DNA of 64,000 nt from CAVPGP01 sp963718065 (GCA_963718065.1 CAVQYE010000020.1:62001-126000), one strand, 5' to 3'. Shown: positions 1-9,872, counted from the stretch's first letter. The notes: generated by a model from the letters alone, not told the origin. Numbers and translations are program-made.

Positions 1-807
1 GAGAATCGCGGCAAGTTCTGGGCCCGGCGGCACGGCCTCGAGGCCGCGACCGGCGAGTACGTGCTGCTCGTGGATACGGGCGTGATCGTCGTCGCCGGCG
101 GGCTGCGATTCATCGAGGCGTCGCTTGCAGCCGATCCGACCGCGCAGGTATGGAACGCTCACACCCTGATGGAGACGAACGGGCGGCCGATTGCACAATT
201 CTGGACGGTCATTCAGGACATCGCCTTCGCCGAATACCAGGCGCACCCGCGTCGAACGAGTTTCGGCACCGACGATTTCGACCGCTTCCCGAAGGGAACC
301 ACATGCTTCTTCGCGCCGCGAGAGTTGCTGGTCGAGGCGTGCGCGTCGTTCACGAGCCTTTACGGCGACCTTCGGCATTCCAGCGACGACACTGAGCTCA
401 TCCGCTGGATCGCGAACCGCCAGCGAATCCATATCGCACCCGACTTCGCCTGCATCTACCGTCCGACCTCCTCGGTGCCGGACTTCTTTCGCCACGCAGT
501 CGTCCGCGGCGTGCACTTCCCGGACTCCTATCGGGCGCCCGACTCACGGTTCTTTTGGCCGATGCTGGCGTTCTACCCACTCAGCGCGGCGATTCTCGTA
601 GCGACGCTGAGGCGCCCGCTCGTCGGTCCGGCGACGCTGGCCGCTGTCGGCGTCGCGGCTGGGGCTCTGGCGGTCGCAAAGGGACGGCGAGGCTCCGAGG
701 TCGCGTCGGTCGCCGCACTCGCGCCGGTGTACGCACTCGGGCATGGACTCGGGATGTGGCGCGGGCTTCGAATCTTGCTCGCCGACCGCCTTCAGAAGCG
801 TCCGTGA
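1..807 (+). CDS. GT2-family glycosyltransferase, C-terminal part
   Basis: The reading frame is open from base 1, so the gene begins upstream of the window. The first visible residues (RGKFWARRHGLEAATGEYVLLVDT) have the form of the G...A.GEY-[hydrophobic]-D segment around the nucleotide-sugar binding Asp of GT2 enzymes. The usual DxD is here D-T-G, which is unusual. A later DDTEL stretch (about visible residue 123) may be the acidic ED-like catalytic motif. The last third has hydrophobic segments (about 180-245) that look like membrane anchors. It likely transfers a sugar during glycan assembly at the inner face of the membrane. Its stop overlaps the next start as GTGA. Confidence 0.7.
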   Translation, partial: ENRGKFWARRHGLEAATGEYVLLVDTGVIVVAGGLRFIEASLAADPTAQVWNAHTLMETNGRPIAQFWTVIQDIAFAEYQAHPRRTSFGTDDFDRFPKGTTCFFAPRELLVEACASFTSLYGDLRHSSDDTELIRWIANRQRIHIAPDFACIYRPTSSVPDFFRHAVVRGVHFPDSYRAPDSRFFWPMLAFYPLSAAILVATLRRPLVGPATLAAVGVAAGALAVAKGRRGSEVASVAALAPVYALGHGLGMWRGLRILLADRLQKRP

Positions 808-1899
808 TCCTCGTCGTCTACGGAACGACCGGCGAGCTGATCAAGCTCGCGCCGGTGCTGACTCGCCTGCAGGCGCGCGACGCGCGCTTCATCAATGCGA
901 CGACGGCCCAGCAGGTGGAGCAGATTCCAGCGCTCCTCGACCAGCTCGAATTGCCTGCTCCCGACGTCTGGCTCGGCAACGGCGCGCGCGGTCGCGACCT
1001 GCAGACCAACACCGACATCCCGCTCTGGCTCGCGACGGTCGCCACACGGTTCGCTCGCCGAGCGCCCGGTTTGCGCCGGAGGATGCGCTCCGACGCGCTG
1101 GCCCCACTCGTCCTCGTGCACGGAGACACGATGACCACAGTCATCGGCACACTCATGGGCCGCGCCCTTCGGGCTCCCGTTGCCCATGTCGAAGCTGGAG
1201 TGCGAACGCATGACATCTTTCACCCGTTCCCCGAGGAGCTGAACCGGCGTGCCGTCTCACGCTTGGCGCAGATCCACTATGCGCCCGGGCCTGCGGCGAC
1301 CCGGAACCTCAACCGAGGCATCGTCGTCGACACCGGCCTGAACACGATCCGCGACAGCATCGATCTGGTTCCGCCCGAGGCGGAACTGCTGTCCCACGCC
1401 CGCGAAGGTCGCTACGCGATTGTCAGTCTCCATCGCTACGAGCTGCTAAAGGACGAGCGGCTCCTGCGGTCCACACTCGAGATACTCGCCCGTCATGCCG
1501 GAGACACGCGCATGCTGTTCATCGACCATCCGGTGACGATGGCCGCGATCAGGCGCTTTGGCCTCGAGAGCTTTTTCGACGAGGCAGGGTTGGTCAGAGT
1601 GCAACGGCTCGACTTCTTCGGTTTCGTCTCGCTCCTGCGCAACAGCGCGTTCGTGGTCACAGACAGTGGCGGGAGCCAACTCGAGGCCTACGCGCTCGAC
1701 ATTCCGTGCCTGATCCACCGGAAGCGAGTCGAACAACCGGACGGCGTCGGCGAGAACGTCGTCGTCTCCGGCTTTCGCGCCGATGAGTTGGAGCGATTTC
1801 TCGGACCCGTCGATCCATCGCCGCACAACACCTCCTGCCGCTGTCAGCCCCTCCGAGATCATCGTCTCCGATCTCGTCCAGCGAGGATTCGCGGTTTGA
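804..1899 (+). CDS. UDP-N-acetylglucosamine 2-epimerase-like protein (frameshifted near its end)
   Basis: Starts at GTG 804, overlapping the previous stop. It has the WecB/MnaA layout: N-terminal YGTTGELIK (residues 6-14), HVEAGVRTHD (from H128), HPFPEELNRR, and a C-terminal TDSGGSQ (D287) of the GT-B-like fold. The family interconverts UDP-GlcNAc and UDP-ManNAc. The raw frame runs on into the next gene and would give a false fusion. Removing one T from the TTT at 1797-1799 restores a normal C-terminus ending SEIIVSDLVQRGFAV and a TGA at 1897-1899, giving about 364 residues, the family's usual length. The next gene is a sugar dehydrogenase, so both probably work on an amino-sugar nucleotide. 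Confidence 0.82.
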
Positions 1900-2909
1900 G
1901 CGACAAGCTTCGCGTCGCCGTCGTCGGAGCGGGACAGATGGGGCGGCATCACGCCCGCGTCATTGCCGAATCCACGTTCGGTGAGCTCGTTGCGGTCGTG
2001 GATCCTCGGCCCGAGGCGGAGGAGGTCGCGCAGCTTCGAAATGCGTTGTGGCTGCCGTCGACCGAGGCGCTTCTGCAGCAGGTCAAGCCGGATTTCGCGG
2101 TCGTCGCCGTGCCGACAGCCCAGCACGTCGAGCTCGCGGGACCTTTGCTCGACGCCGGAATACCCGTTCTCGTGGAGAAGCCTCTCGCCGCAACGGTGGC
2201 GGAAGCGCGACAGCTGATCGACATCGCCGAGTCGCGTGGTGTGCTGCTTGCAGTTGGGCATGTCGAGCGGTTCAACCCGGCGGTGCGCGTGCTCCGCGAC
2301 AAGCTTCGCGCCCAGGAGTTGGGGCGAGTCTTCCAGGTTCACGCACGTCGACTCAGCCCCTTCCCGGTGCGCGTCGGCGACACCGGCGTCGCCCTCGACC
2401 TCGCGACGCACGAGCTCGACATCATGTGCGAGCTGGCCGGCTCGCCCACACGTATCTCCGCCGAGCACGATCGACGCGCACACCGGACTCACGAGGATCT
2501 GCTTGCCGCCACGCTCCGTTTCGATTCGGGCATCATCGGCCTGCTCGAGGTGAATTGGTTGACCCCGACGAAGGTTCGCCAACTGACCGTGACCGGCGAA
2601 CGGGGCATGTATGTCATCGACTACCTGAACCAGCACCTCACGCTCTACGAGAATGCGCACGAGAGCGAGTCATGGTCGACGCTCGACATCTTCGACGGCG
2701 TCACCGAAGGAAACGTGATCCGCTACGCCATCCCGCGCGTCGAGCCGCTCCAGGCCGAGCTCGAAGCGTTCGCGCAGGCGGTCAGGGGTGAGGATGTGGA
2801 GATCGTCTCCGCCGAGGACGGGCTCCGTGCGCTGGAGCTCGCCATCCTCGTCGTGGAGGCGGGAAGCTCAGGCAAAACGCTTCAGCTCGAGGCGTTCAAG
2901 CGCCCGTAG
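1896..2909 (+). CDS. Gfo/Idh/MocA-family NAD(P)-dependent sugar dehydrogenase
   Basis: TTG start at 1896 overlaps the epimerase stop as TTGA; this start gives a compact N-terminus SDKLRVAVVGAGQMG with the Rossmann GxGxxG at residues 11-16. The conserved EKP motif is at 94-96, followed by HVERFNPAV, and the C-terminal alpha/beta domain is complete (337 residues, normal for the family). Such enzymes oxidise or reduce a sugar hydroxyl; with an adjacent UDP-GlcNAc 2-epimerase the WlbA/WbpB type, acting on a UDP-amino-sugar, is a reasonable inference but the substrate is not proved. The 3' end overlaps the convergent membrane-protein gene by 28 bp. Confidence 0.83.
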   Translation: MSDKLRVAVVGAGQMGRHHARVIAESTFGELVAVVDPRPEAEEVAQLRNALWLPSTEALLQQVKPDFAVVAVPTAQHVELAGPLLDAGIPVLVEKPLAATVAEARQLIDIAESRGVLLAVGHVERFNPAVRVLRDKLRAQELGRVFQVHARRLSPFPVRVGDTGVALDLATHELDIMCELAGSPTRISAEHDRRAHRTHEDLLAATLRFDSGIIGLLEVNWLTPTKVRQLTVTGERGMYVIDYLNQHLTLYENAHESESWSTLDIFDGVTEGNVIRYAIPRVEPLQAELEAFAQAVRGEDVEIVSAEDGLRALELAILVVEAGSSGKTLQLEAFKRP

Positions 2910-5064
2910 AAATCGGGCGCAGGGCGGAGCTCGAAGGGTGAGACGAAGACCGAGCCCTGACGCGGATCGGCATTGCCGAACGGCGCCGGGCCTGGCTCGG
3001 CGTGGAGATTCAACGTCACGGGCGCGTCGAGCTGGAACTGGACCGAGGATGATCTGCGACTGGAAGGTTTGCACCGTCTCGCGCCCGAGCACCGCGCGCC
3101 CCGGAACCGACCAGGGTCAACTCACGCGGCGTGTCCCAGCTGAAGGCATCGAGCACGAGGTAGTAGCGACCGGCCACTGCTGAGTGGACGATGACGTCGC
3201 CGTTCTGGGTCATCCAGCGACCGGTGCGTCCGTCGGCGAACTTCTCGCCGGCGTTGAAGCCTTGTCCATACTCGGCGTCTGGCGTCGGGTAGGCGCGCGC
3301 GAGCGCGATGCGCGAACTCTGCTGGAAGAGCACCTCGTCGAGATCGGCCGGCGCCGCCTTGATCGTGAAGATCCGGGTGTCTCCACCGGGCGTGGCCACG
3401 AGCTTGTACGACGCCCGGTCGAGTGTGGGCGGAGGCACGCCGACCTCGCGGTAGGCGTCGTCGTGGACGACGACGTACCGGACATGCTCGGCGGCGAGGA
3501 CCTGAGCCGCGAGCGGGTCGGCGACGTTCGACGCGACGATTCGGATCGCTTCCTCCCTCGTCCCCCCGTTCTTGCCCCCGAAGAGGGCAAACAAGGGGTG
3601 GCCGTGCTCGGTGGCGTACCAGAACTCGCGAGCACCGAGCGCGAGCTGCGCCTTCTCGATCGGGAGCGGGTAGTTGGCGACGATGCCCCCCGGGTGGGCT
3701 GCAAGCCATCTGACGTGAGGGAGCACGACGTTCGTCCGCCAGGTCGGGATCGGCGGCCCGACCGCGAGCTCGAAGACCAGAAAAGCAGCGATGCCTGCTC
3801 CGATCAGGCCGCCGCGACGCCGCGCCAGCACGGCGTCGAATGCGAGCGACGCGAGGACGATCAGGCAGAGACCGACGACCACTCCGACGCGCGAATAGAC
3901 GCGCCAGTTCGACATGACGTGCACAAGCAAGTCCGATGGAGTTCGAATCGTGAGCGGGCCGACATGCACGATGGGCTTGAGGGACGTCACGAGCGCGACC
4001 GCGCCAACCGCGGTCGCCAGGCCTGCGGCGTAGCGACGCTGGCTGCCCGCGATCCGACCGCGGATCGTCAGGAAGACCCCAATCGCCGCCAGGGCCACCG
4101 TGGCGTAGCCGAAGAAGAGAACGTGCTCGCCGCCAGCGAGTCTGTCGGGGCGGAGACCGCCGAACAATGGGTGTCGCTCGGACGGCAGGACGTAGTCGAG
4201 GAGCTCGGCGCCGTTGTTCATGAGGTCGCCGAAGGTCTGGCTACCACTCGTGACGCTACCGGGGTCCCTGCCGAACAACAGGAGCGGCGGCGCGAAGATG
4301 ACGAGCGATACGACTGTGCTGAGAGCCCCGAGCGCAAGGACGCGTATGCGCGCCCCCGCGGAGACTAGGAGGTCGAATGCGTACGCCGCCACGAAGAGCA
4401 CACCTGCCATCAAGCCGATGTAGGAGTGCAGATAGAACGCGATCGCCAGTGCGACGCCGGCAGCTGCCGCCCACTGCTTGCGTCGCGTGCGATGCACTTC
4501 CAGCATCGTGAAGAAAAGCAGCGGCAGGACCCAGATGTGTTGCATCCCCGAGTGTCCTTCGTACGCCCGCGAGAACATCCACGGGCCGAAGCCGAAGACA
4601 TAGCCACCGAGGAGAGCAGTGGGTAAGCGGAAGCGAAGGTGGACAAGCAGCAGGAACATGGCCCATGCCGATAAGACGAAGCCGGCGATCGTGAACCAGT
4701 TCCATGCCCCTACGAGTCCGAGGAATCCTTTCGTCGCCCAGATCAGACCCGGCTGGATCGCGTTTGCAGCGGTAACGGTCGTCGATCGGGGGTAGCCCTC
4801 CGGTGCGCCGTCGTATGGGCTGTGGTCGAACGTGAAAGGACTCTTTCCGACTTGCTCGGCGGCCCAGTAGTCGGCGAGCGCGCCCGTACTGTCGGTCGCG
4901 CCGTAGAGAACAGAGGAGTTCACGTGGCGCAGGAGTGGAAAGAGCCATACTGCTGCGACCAATGCGTAAACCGTAAGCCCGACCAGCGTTGGTGGGACAC
5001 GTGTTCGCGCAATTGTGCGCCACGCGCCGGCGGTGGTTGCCGTGCTGATCGTTTCGTGCTGCAT
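2882..5064 (-). CDS. Large multi-pass membrane protein, GT-C/YfhO-like (two frameshifts at 3' end)
   Basis: ATG at 5064 was chosen because it places a short cytosolic tail before the first membrane segment. About 11-12 hydrophobic helices fill the first 450 residues, followed by a soluble extracellular domain. Similar layouts occur in GT-C polyprenyl-sugar transferases and in YfhO-type proteins; I see no clear catalytic acidic motif beyond YGATDSTGALADYW near residue 50. The uncorrected frame ends at 3016 in low-complexity RSSSSSTRP. Removing single inserted bases near 3093 and 3043 continues a sensible sequence (VLGRETVQTFQSQIIL, then VQFQLDAPVTLNLHAEP) to a stop at 2882, giving about 726 residues. 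The exact function is unknown. Confidence 0.7.
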
Positions 5065-5132
5065 CGGAAGGATGGGGCCCCGCCCTAGGCCGGGGCCGAT
5101 CGCCACCGGATGGTACCGATCGAGAAGATGCC

Positions 5133-6482
5133 CTACCGCCGTCTGGCGACGCCGTACAACCACCGTGCGCTTGGTCCGAGGCTCCGCTCTATCAAGACTT
5201 CGTGGGCTGTCACGAGGGCGGCAGCGGTGACGATGTTAACGCCGAGCAGCTGGTAGGGGGATCCGTGAAACGGCACGTACGCGATCAGTTCGGCGACCGC
5301 GCCCGCAAGTACGAGCCATGCCATTCGTGTCATCCCGCGCCCGAGGTGGTAGACGAGTTGCACATTGACGAGGGCGAAGAGCGTCATCTCCAGCCCGAAC
5401 AGGCCGAGGAGCGATGCCGCGTCGCCGAACTTGGAGCCGAAGCTCGCGTCGACGACGAGCTTTGGAATCGTCGTCAGGAGGATCGTTGCGAGAGCCGAGA
5501 GCCCGGCAGTCACAGCGAGGCTCGCGCGGAAGATGTCGCCCGTGTCGAGAGCCGCAGCCGCCCGTGAGGACACCTTGGGCAGCAATACCGTCGCGATGGT
5601 CGTCGGTAGGTAGAGGATGAGCCGCCCGATCAAGGAGGCGCTGCCGTAGACGCCGACCTGGTGATCGCTCAGTACGACCTTCGCGACGATGACGTCGACC
5701 GTCGTGAGCGAAGTGATCGCGAGCATGCCGACGCTGACGGGCAGGAAGTATCGGAGGACCTCACGCGTCCGTGGTGCGTGCACGGGGTCGGGCGGTCGAC
5801 GGAGCCACCGTACGAGCAACGGGATCGGTGCGATCAGACTTGCGAAACCGCCAACGACCGTCGCGCCCATTGCGCCGGCCGCGGTGACGCCGAACGGGAT
5901 CAGCGTCAGAAGTGCGGCGACGCGAACGACCGTGCCGATCGTCATCGACGCAGCCAGGGTGCCGAAGCGCTGCAGGCCCTGCGCCAGCCCGAACAACACC
6001 GGTGACGCGAGCGCCGGAATGGTGTAGAGAGCTGTAAGGAGAACCGGCGAGAGATCGTCGATACCGAGCAGACGTCCGATCAACGGTGAGAGGAGCAGGA
6101 GCAAGCCGGTGAGTCCAAGGCTGGCAACGGTCGTTGCGACGACCGCACGGCGGACGAGAGAAGCGATCGCACCGGCTTCGTCTCGTGCGGCGTCCGCCGC
6201 CACGAAGCGCGCAATCACGACCTGAATCGCTCCGAACGGCAGCGCCAGGAGGCCGGACAGTGCGAGCAACGAGGCCACCTCTCCGTACTCGGCAGGGCCG
6301 AGAAGGCGGGCCGCGAACAGGTGAAACACGGCGTTGCCGACATTCAGCACCGTGATGCCGGCAAACACGATCGCGCCCGCGCGGGCTCCGCGCATCGGAA
6401 CGGCGAAACTGTCGGGGCCAATCGTATCGCCAGCGACCGCGGCGCCGATGTCTGTGGGACTTCCCCGTGCTTTCATCGGCAC
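5133..6482 (-). CDS. Wzx-like polysaccharide flippase (MATE/PST superfamily)
   Basis: 449 residues with about 12-14 hydrophobic helices and the N-terminal family pattern LNVGNAVFHLFAARLLGPAEYGEVASL (about residues 44-70), typical of Wzx/polysaccharide transporters that move lipid-linked repeat units across the membrane. GTG 6482 is preferred over ATG 6476 because a TATACT box (6491-6496 reverse) lies 8 nt before it, as for other genes here. It sits between membrane protein and methyltransferase genes and is divergent from the gene at 6518 with only 35 bp between them. Confidence 0.83.
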   Translation of the reverse strand: MPMKARGSPTDIGAAVAGDTIGPDSFAVPMRGARAGAIVFAGITVLNVGNAVFHLFAARLLGPAEYGEVASLLALSGLLALPFGAIQVVIARFVAADAARDEAGAIASLVRRAVVATTVASLGLTGLLLLLSPLIGRLLGIDDLSPVLLTALYTIPALASPVLFGLAQGLQRFGTLAASMTIGTVVRVAALLTLIPFGVTAAGAMGATVVGGFASLIAPIPLLVRWLRRPPDPVHAPRTREVLRYFLPVSVGMLAITSLTTVDVIVAKVVLSDHQVGVYGSASLIGRLILYLPTTIATVLLPKVSSRAAAALDTGDIFRASLAVTAGLSALATILLTTIPKLVVDASFGSKFGDAASLLGLFGLEMTLFALVNVQLVYHLGRGMTRMAWLVLAGAVAELIAYVPFHGSPYQLLGVNIVTAAALVTAHEVLIERSLGPSARWLYGVARRR

Positions 6483-6490
6483 CGTGGGCG

Positions 6491-6496
6491 AGTATA
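6491..6496 (-). promoter_or_regulatory. TATACT -10 box of flippase gene
   Basis: On the reverse strand TATACT is followed by 8 nt and GTG 6482, with no ribosome-binding site. This fits a leaderless transcript. Confidence 0.6.
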
Positions 6497-6505
6497 GGCG
6501 CGGGG

Positions 6506-6511
6506 TAACGT
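6506..6511 (+). promoter_or_regulatory. TAACGT -10 box of methyltransferase gene
   Basis: TAACGT, 6 nt, then ATG 6518. It forms a back-to-back divergent pair with the box at 6491-6496. Confidence 0.5.
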
Positions 6512-6517
6512 GCCGCC

Positions 6518-7414
6518 ATGGAACTGTTGTGCCTGGGTTGCGGTGCAGCGCTGCAGGCCGGTGACGGCGGCCTCGTGTGCCCCACTTGCGCGCGTCGCTA
6601 TCCGGTCATCGAAGGGGTGCCCGTCGTTCTGCCCCCCGAAATGACGGCGCAGCATGCGCATCAGAAAGCGTACTTCGACAGCCAGTTCAGCGGCTACGAG
6701 TCCTACGCAGTGGACAACTGGCGTCGGAGCTTCAACGAGCGCATCTTCCGCGCGATTCGGGTCGAGCCGGACTGGGCGCCCTATCTGGACGTCGGTGTTG
6801 GAGGCTCAGGGGCGACGGTGATCGAGGCGGGTCGCGCCGGCGTCTGGTCGGTGGGCTGTGATCTGTCCGTCGAAGGCGTCGTTCGCGCCTCCCGGTTTGC
6901 CTCTGAGGAAGTGCCCGGCCGGACGGACTTCGTCGTCTGCATGGCCGAGGAGCTCCCGTTTCGGAGCGGGTCGATCGGCGCCGCAAGCATCGTGGCGGTG
7001 CTCGAGCACCTCGATGACGACGCTCTCGCAGTCAGCGAGTTGGCGCGGGTGCTCCGGGACGGCGGCAGAGTCTGGGCGACCGTTCCGCACGCCTACCGGC
7101 ACATGCCGCTGCCGGTGTGGCCGGTGTACTGGGCCCATGATCGCAGGATCGGTCACAAGCGCCACTACGACGAACGCCGGCTCCGGCAGTTGTTCGAGCA
7201 AAGCGGATTCCGCCATGTTGAAACGCAGTACTCAGGCCACCCGGTCAAGCTCCTACAGACAGCTGCCACGGTCGTGCGGCCTGCGTTGCGCAGCGGGCCG
7301 TCTGACTGGTGGTGGCGCCTGGAGCGGAGAGATCTCCGCCTGCGGCACAAAGCTCGGGGGGCACTTCAGATCAGCGCGGTGTTCGAGAAGCCGGCTTCCT
7401 CGCCGTCAAGGTGA
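6518..7414 (+). CDS. Zinc-ribbon class I SAM-dependent methyltransferase
   Basis: 298 residues. The N-terminus carries a four-Cys Trm112-like ribbon (C5, C8, C21, C24; CLGC...CPTC) followed by YPVIEGVPVVLPP, an arrangement common in methyltransferases of sugar and lipid modification clusters. The SAM fold follows with motif I LDVGVGGSG (about 90-98), an acidic end of strand 2 and AEELPFRSGSIGAASIVAVLEHLDD as motif post-II. It probably methylates a sugar or lipid intermediate. The 3' end overlaps the convergent methyltransferase by 44 bp. Confidence 0.8.
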   Translation: MELLCLGCGAALQAGDGGLVCPTCARRYPVIEGVPVVLPPEMTAQHAHQKAYFDSQFSGYESYAVDNWRRSFNERIFRAIRVEPDWAPYLDVGVGGSGATVIEAGRAGVWSVGCDLSVEGVVRASRFASEEVPGRTDFVVCMAEELPFRSGSIGAASIVAVLEHLDDDALAVSELARVLRDGGRVWATVPHAYRHMPLPVWPVYWAHDRRIGHKRHYDERRLRQLFEQSGFRHVETQYSGHPVKLLQTAATVVRPALRSGPSDWWWRLERRDLRLRHKARGALQISAVFEKPASSPSR

Positions 7415-8102
7415 GCAACGCAGCGTGCCGCGCGTCATGGCGCGCGAGCCGGCCTGGCAGCGGATAGTAACCGGCGCCGCGAACGGCGCTGACGGCCAAG
7501 CCGTGGTTCCCAAAGAGCTCGACCAAGCCGCGATAAGCGAAGACCCGGACGTGCTGCCAGCTCAGCGGTAGGTCCTGAGCCTCGTCGCGATGGACGGCCA
7601 ACGGATTCCCCAGCCCCGCACGTGTCGCCGACACGTTCGTCAGGGAGAACGGTTGCCAGCCGAACGCGGTCGCGAAGACGTTGTGCCAGCTCGAGAGGTT
7701 CTCGGTCGAGGCGACGACAACTCCGCCGGGGCGCAGGACGCGGGCAATCTCGGAGACGAAGGTGTCCGTGTCCCGGACGTGTTCGATGACCTGATTGCTG
7801 ACGACGGCGTCGAAGAAATCTTCCGGCCAGGGAAGGCCGGTCTCGATGTCCTTCACCTCCACGTCGAGACCTCGCTCGGTCGCCAGTGCAGCACGCTCGG
7901 CAACGGTCTCGATCCCAAAGACGCTCGCGGAGCGTGCGGCAGCTGCGAATGCAAGTGAACGTTCGCCATCGTCGCAGCCAACATCGAGCAGCCGTACGAG
8001 TGGCGCTTCGGACCGGAGTGATGCCTCGATGTTGTTGATGTTGTCCCGCATCGCCCGTTCGAACATGCGATGGGCGAAGCTGCGAAATCCGGTCGCCGAC
8101 AC
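7371..8102 (-). CDS. Class I SAM-dependent methyltransferase
   Basis: 243 residues from GTG 8102; ATG at 8067 is an alternative. A CAAACT box 6 nt before GTG 8102, close to the TANNNT pattern seen elsewhere, favours the longer form. Motif I is LLDVGCDDGE (about 41-50), the acidic loop is FGIETV, and FDAVVSNQVIEHVRD then RVLRPGGVVVASTEN mark the rest of a UbiE/Methyltransf_11 fold. The reading frame continues open far upstream across the next gene, but that part is antisense shadow. The likely substrate is a glycan precursor. Confidence 0.78.
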   Translation of the reverse strand: MSATGFRSFAHRMFERAMRDNINNIEASLRSEAPLVRLLDVGCDDGERSLAFAAAARSASVFGIETVAERAALATERGLDVEVKDIETGLPWPEDFFDAVVSNQVIEHVRDTDTFVSEIARVLRPGGVVVASTENLSSWHNVFATAFGWQPFSLTNVSATRAGLGNPLAVHRDEAQDLPLSWQHVRVFAYRGLVELFGNHGLAVSAVRGAGYYPLPGRLARHDARHAALLTLTARKPASRTPR

Positions 8103-8141
8103 TCTGAGAGTTTGCACATCGAGCGCGCACGACGTGCTGCG

Positions 8142-8147
8142 TACACT
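8142..8147 (+). promoter_or_regulatory. TACACT -10 box of GT2 gene
   Basis: TACACT, 6 nt, then GTG 8154. It supports choosing GTG 8154 over the in-frame ATG 84 bases upstream. Confidence 0.5.
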
Positions 8148-8153
8148 CGCCGG

Positions 8154-9251
8154 GTGATCGCCGTGCAGATCCTCTTCTGGGTGAGCCTCGGCGCGCTGGT
8201 TTGGACGCATGCGCTCTACCCGCTCTTCGTGGCGCTGGCTGCCCGCGTGCGGCCCCGGCTCGTACGCTCCGCCGACTCGACTCCGACGGTCGCCGTGATC
8301 GTCGCCGCGTACAACGAGGAGCCGGTGATCGCGCGGCGGCTCGAGAACCTGCTCGCGCTCGACTATCCGCGCGAGAAGGTCGAGATCGTGGTCACGTCCG
8401 ACGCGTCGACCGACCGGACGCACGAGCTCGTCGAGGGCTTCGAGGGCGTGAAGCTGATCCGCAACCCGCGCGGCGGCAAGGTCGCGGCGCAGGATCGTGC
8501 GGTGCGCGAGACCGACGCGGAGATCGTCGCCTTCTCCGACGCGAACGCGACCTGGGCGCCGGACGCGCTGCGGCAGCTCGTGCGCGCGTTCGCCGATCCT
8601 GACGTCGCCTACGCATGCGGGCGCCTCGTGCTCCGCAGCGCCGAAGGGTCCAACCGCGAGGGGCTGTACTGGCGTTACGAGGTCTGGCTGCGCGGCCAGG
8701 AGTCCCGCCTCGGCTCGGTCACCGGCGGCAACGGCTCGATCTACGCCGTGCGCCGCGCCGACTACGAGGAGGTCGACCCGCGCTTCGGGCACGACCTGTC
8801 CCTGCCGTATCTGATGGTGCAGCACGGGAGGCGAGCGGTCTACGTGCCGGAGGCACAGGCATTCGAGGTGCCGACGCCCTCCAACGAGGCGGAGTACCGG
8901 CGCAAGGTGCGGATGTTCGAGCACTGCTGGCTGATCCTGCTGCGCGGCAAGATGCTGCGTCGGCTCGGGCCGATGTACCTGCTCGAGGTCGTCTCGCATC
9001 GCGTGCTGCGCTACGGCAGCGGCCTGCTGCACCTCGTCCTGCTCGCGACCTCGATCGCGCTCGCCGGCCAGGGGCTCGTCTACCAGGTCGTGCTCGCAGC
9101 GCAGCTTCTGCTCCTGGTTGCCGCGGCGATCGGCGTCGGCATCGCCCGCTACTACGTGCTGATCACGTGGGCCACGGTGCAGGCGCTCTGGAACTACCTG
9201 CGCCGAGGCGTCCCCGCGACGTGGGAGGTCGCGGAGGGGACACGCGTGTGA
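8154..9251 (+). CDS. Membrane GT2 glycosyltransferase
   Basis: 365 residues starting VIAVQILFWVSLGALVWTHALYPLF, so the protein begins with a membrane helix. The catalytic domain shows VIVAAYNEEPVI, a TSDASTD motif, SDANATW in the DxD position, and DLSLPYLMV as the ED-type motif. Two or three membrane helices follow near the C-terminus (about 275-350). This is the layout of processive or polyprenyl-linked GT2 enzymes related to WcaA/BcsA-like proteins. The stop at 9251 overlaps GTG 9248 of the sugar phosphate transferase, which argues for one operon with the initiating enzyme. Confidence 0.85.
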   Translation: MIAVQILFWVSLGALVWTHALYPLFVALAARVRPRLVRSADSTPTVAVIVAAYNEEPVIARRLENLLALDYPREKVEIVVTSDASTDRTHELVEGFEGVKLIRNPRGGKVAAQDRAVRETDAEIVAFSDANATWAPDALRQLVRAFADPDVAYACGRLVLRSAEGSNREGLYWRYEVWLRGQESRLGSVTGGNGSIYAVRRADYEEVDPRFGHDLSLPYLMVQHGRRAVYVPEAQAFEVPTPSNEAEYRRKVRMFEHCWLILLRGKMLRRLGPMYLLEVVSHRVLRYGSGLLHLVLLATSIALAGQGLVYQVVLAAQLLLLVAAAIGVGIARYYVLITWATVQALWNYLRRGVPATWEVAEGTRV

Positions 9252-9836
9252 ACCGTGCGCTCGACATCGCCACTTCCGGCGATCGGACTCGTCGTCTCGA
9301 GCCCCGTCGTCGCGGCCGCGGCGGTTGCGATCAAGCTCGAGGACCGCGGCCCGGTGCTCTACCGGCAGACGCGAGTCGGCAAGGACGGGGACGACTTCGA
9401 GCTCCTGAAGCTGCGCACGATGGTCGTCGGCGCGGAGAGGCACGGAGCCGGCTTCGCCGTCGACGCGGGCGACTCCCGGATCACGAAGACGGGACGGCTC
9501 CTGCGGAAGCTCTCGCTCGACGAGCTGCCGCAGCTTTGGAATGTGCTCCGCGGCGACATGAGCCTGATCGGGCCGAGGCCGACGCTCCGCTACCAGGTGG
9601 AGGAGTACTCGGACCGGCAGCGGCGCCGGCTGGAGGTGAAGCCCGGCCTCACCGGCTGGGCGCAGGTCCACGGCCGGGCGACCCTCCCGTGGGCCGAGCG
9701 GATCGAGCTCGACGTCTGGTACGTGGAGCACCGCTCGCCGCTCGTCGACCTGAAGATCCTCCTCCGCACGCCGCTGGCCCTCTTCGGGGGTACGTACAAG
9801 GGAGAATCAGGGGGCTGGAAGGCGTCCGACTCGTAA
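9248..9836 (+). CDS. Small monotopic polyprenyl-phosphate sugar-1-P transferase (PglC-like)
   Basis: The family N-terminus is seen only if one inserted base near 9274 is removed: VNRALDIATSAIGLVVSSPVV then continues into VAIKLEDRGPVLYRQTRVGKDG. Start GTG 9248 overlaps the previous stop. LRKLSLDELPQLWNVLRGDMSLIGPRP contains the Asp-Glu pair used by this class to attack the nucleotide sugar. VKPGLTGWAQVHGR follows. At 195 residues it is a minimal catalytic core with one reentrant helix and no CoA-like or five-helix N-terminal domain. It should load the first sugar phosphate onto undecaprenyl phosphate. A second, full-length enzyme of this class is at 38624. Confidence 0.85.
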
Positions 9837-9858
9837 CGGAACCTTCACGCACCAGCGG

Positions 9859-9864
9859 TACCCT
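9859..9864 (+). promoter_or_regulatory. TACCCT -10 box of ATP-grasp gene
   Basis: TACCCT, 8 nt, then GTG 9873, with no ribosome-binding site. Confidence 0.5.
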
Positions 9865-9872
9865 CTTCCCGC

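Noticed and set aside
555..2909. Two-domain epimerase-dehydrogenase fusion protein
   Set aside because: The join depends on one extra T and replaces a normal epimerase C-terminus; two genes with TTGA overlap explain the sequence better.
7371..9731. 786-residue reverse ORF
   Set aside because: Only the part downstream of 8102 is a methyltransferase; upstream is antisense to the GT2 and sugar-phosphate transferase genes.
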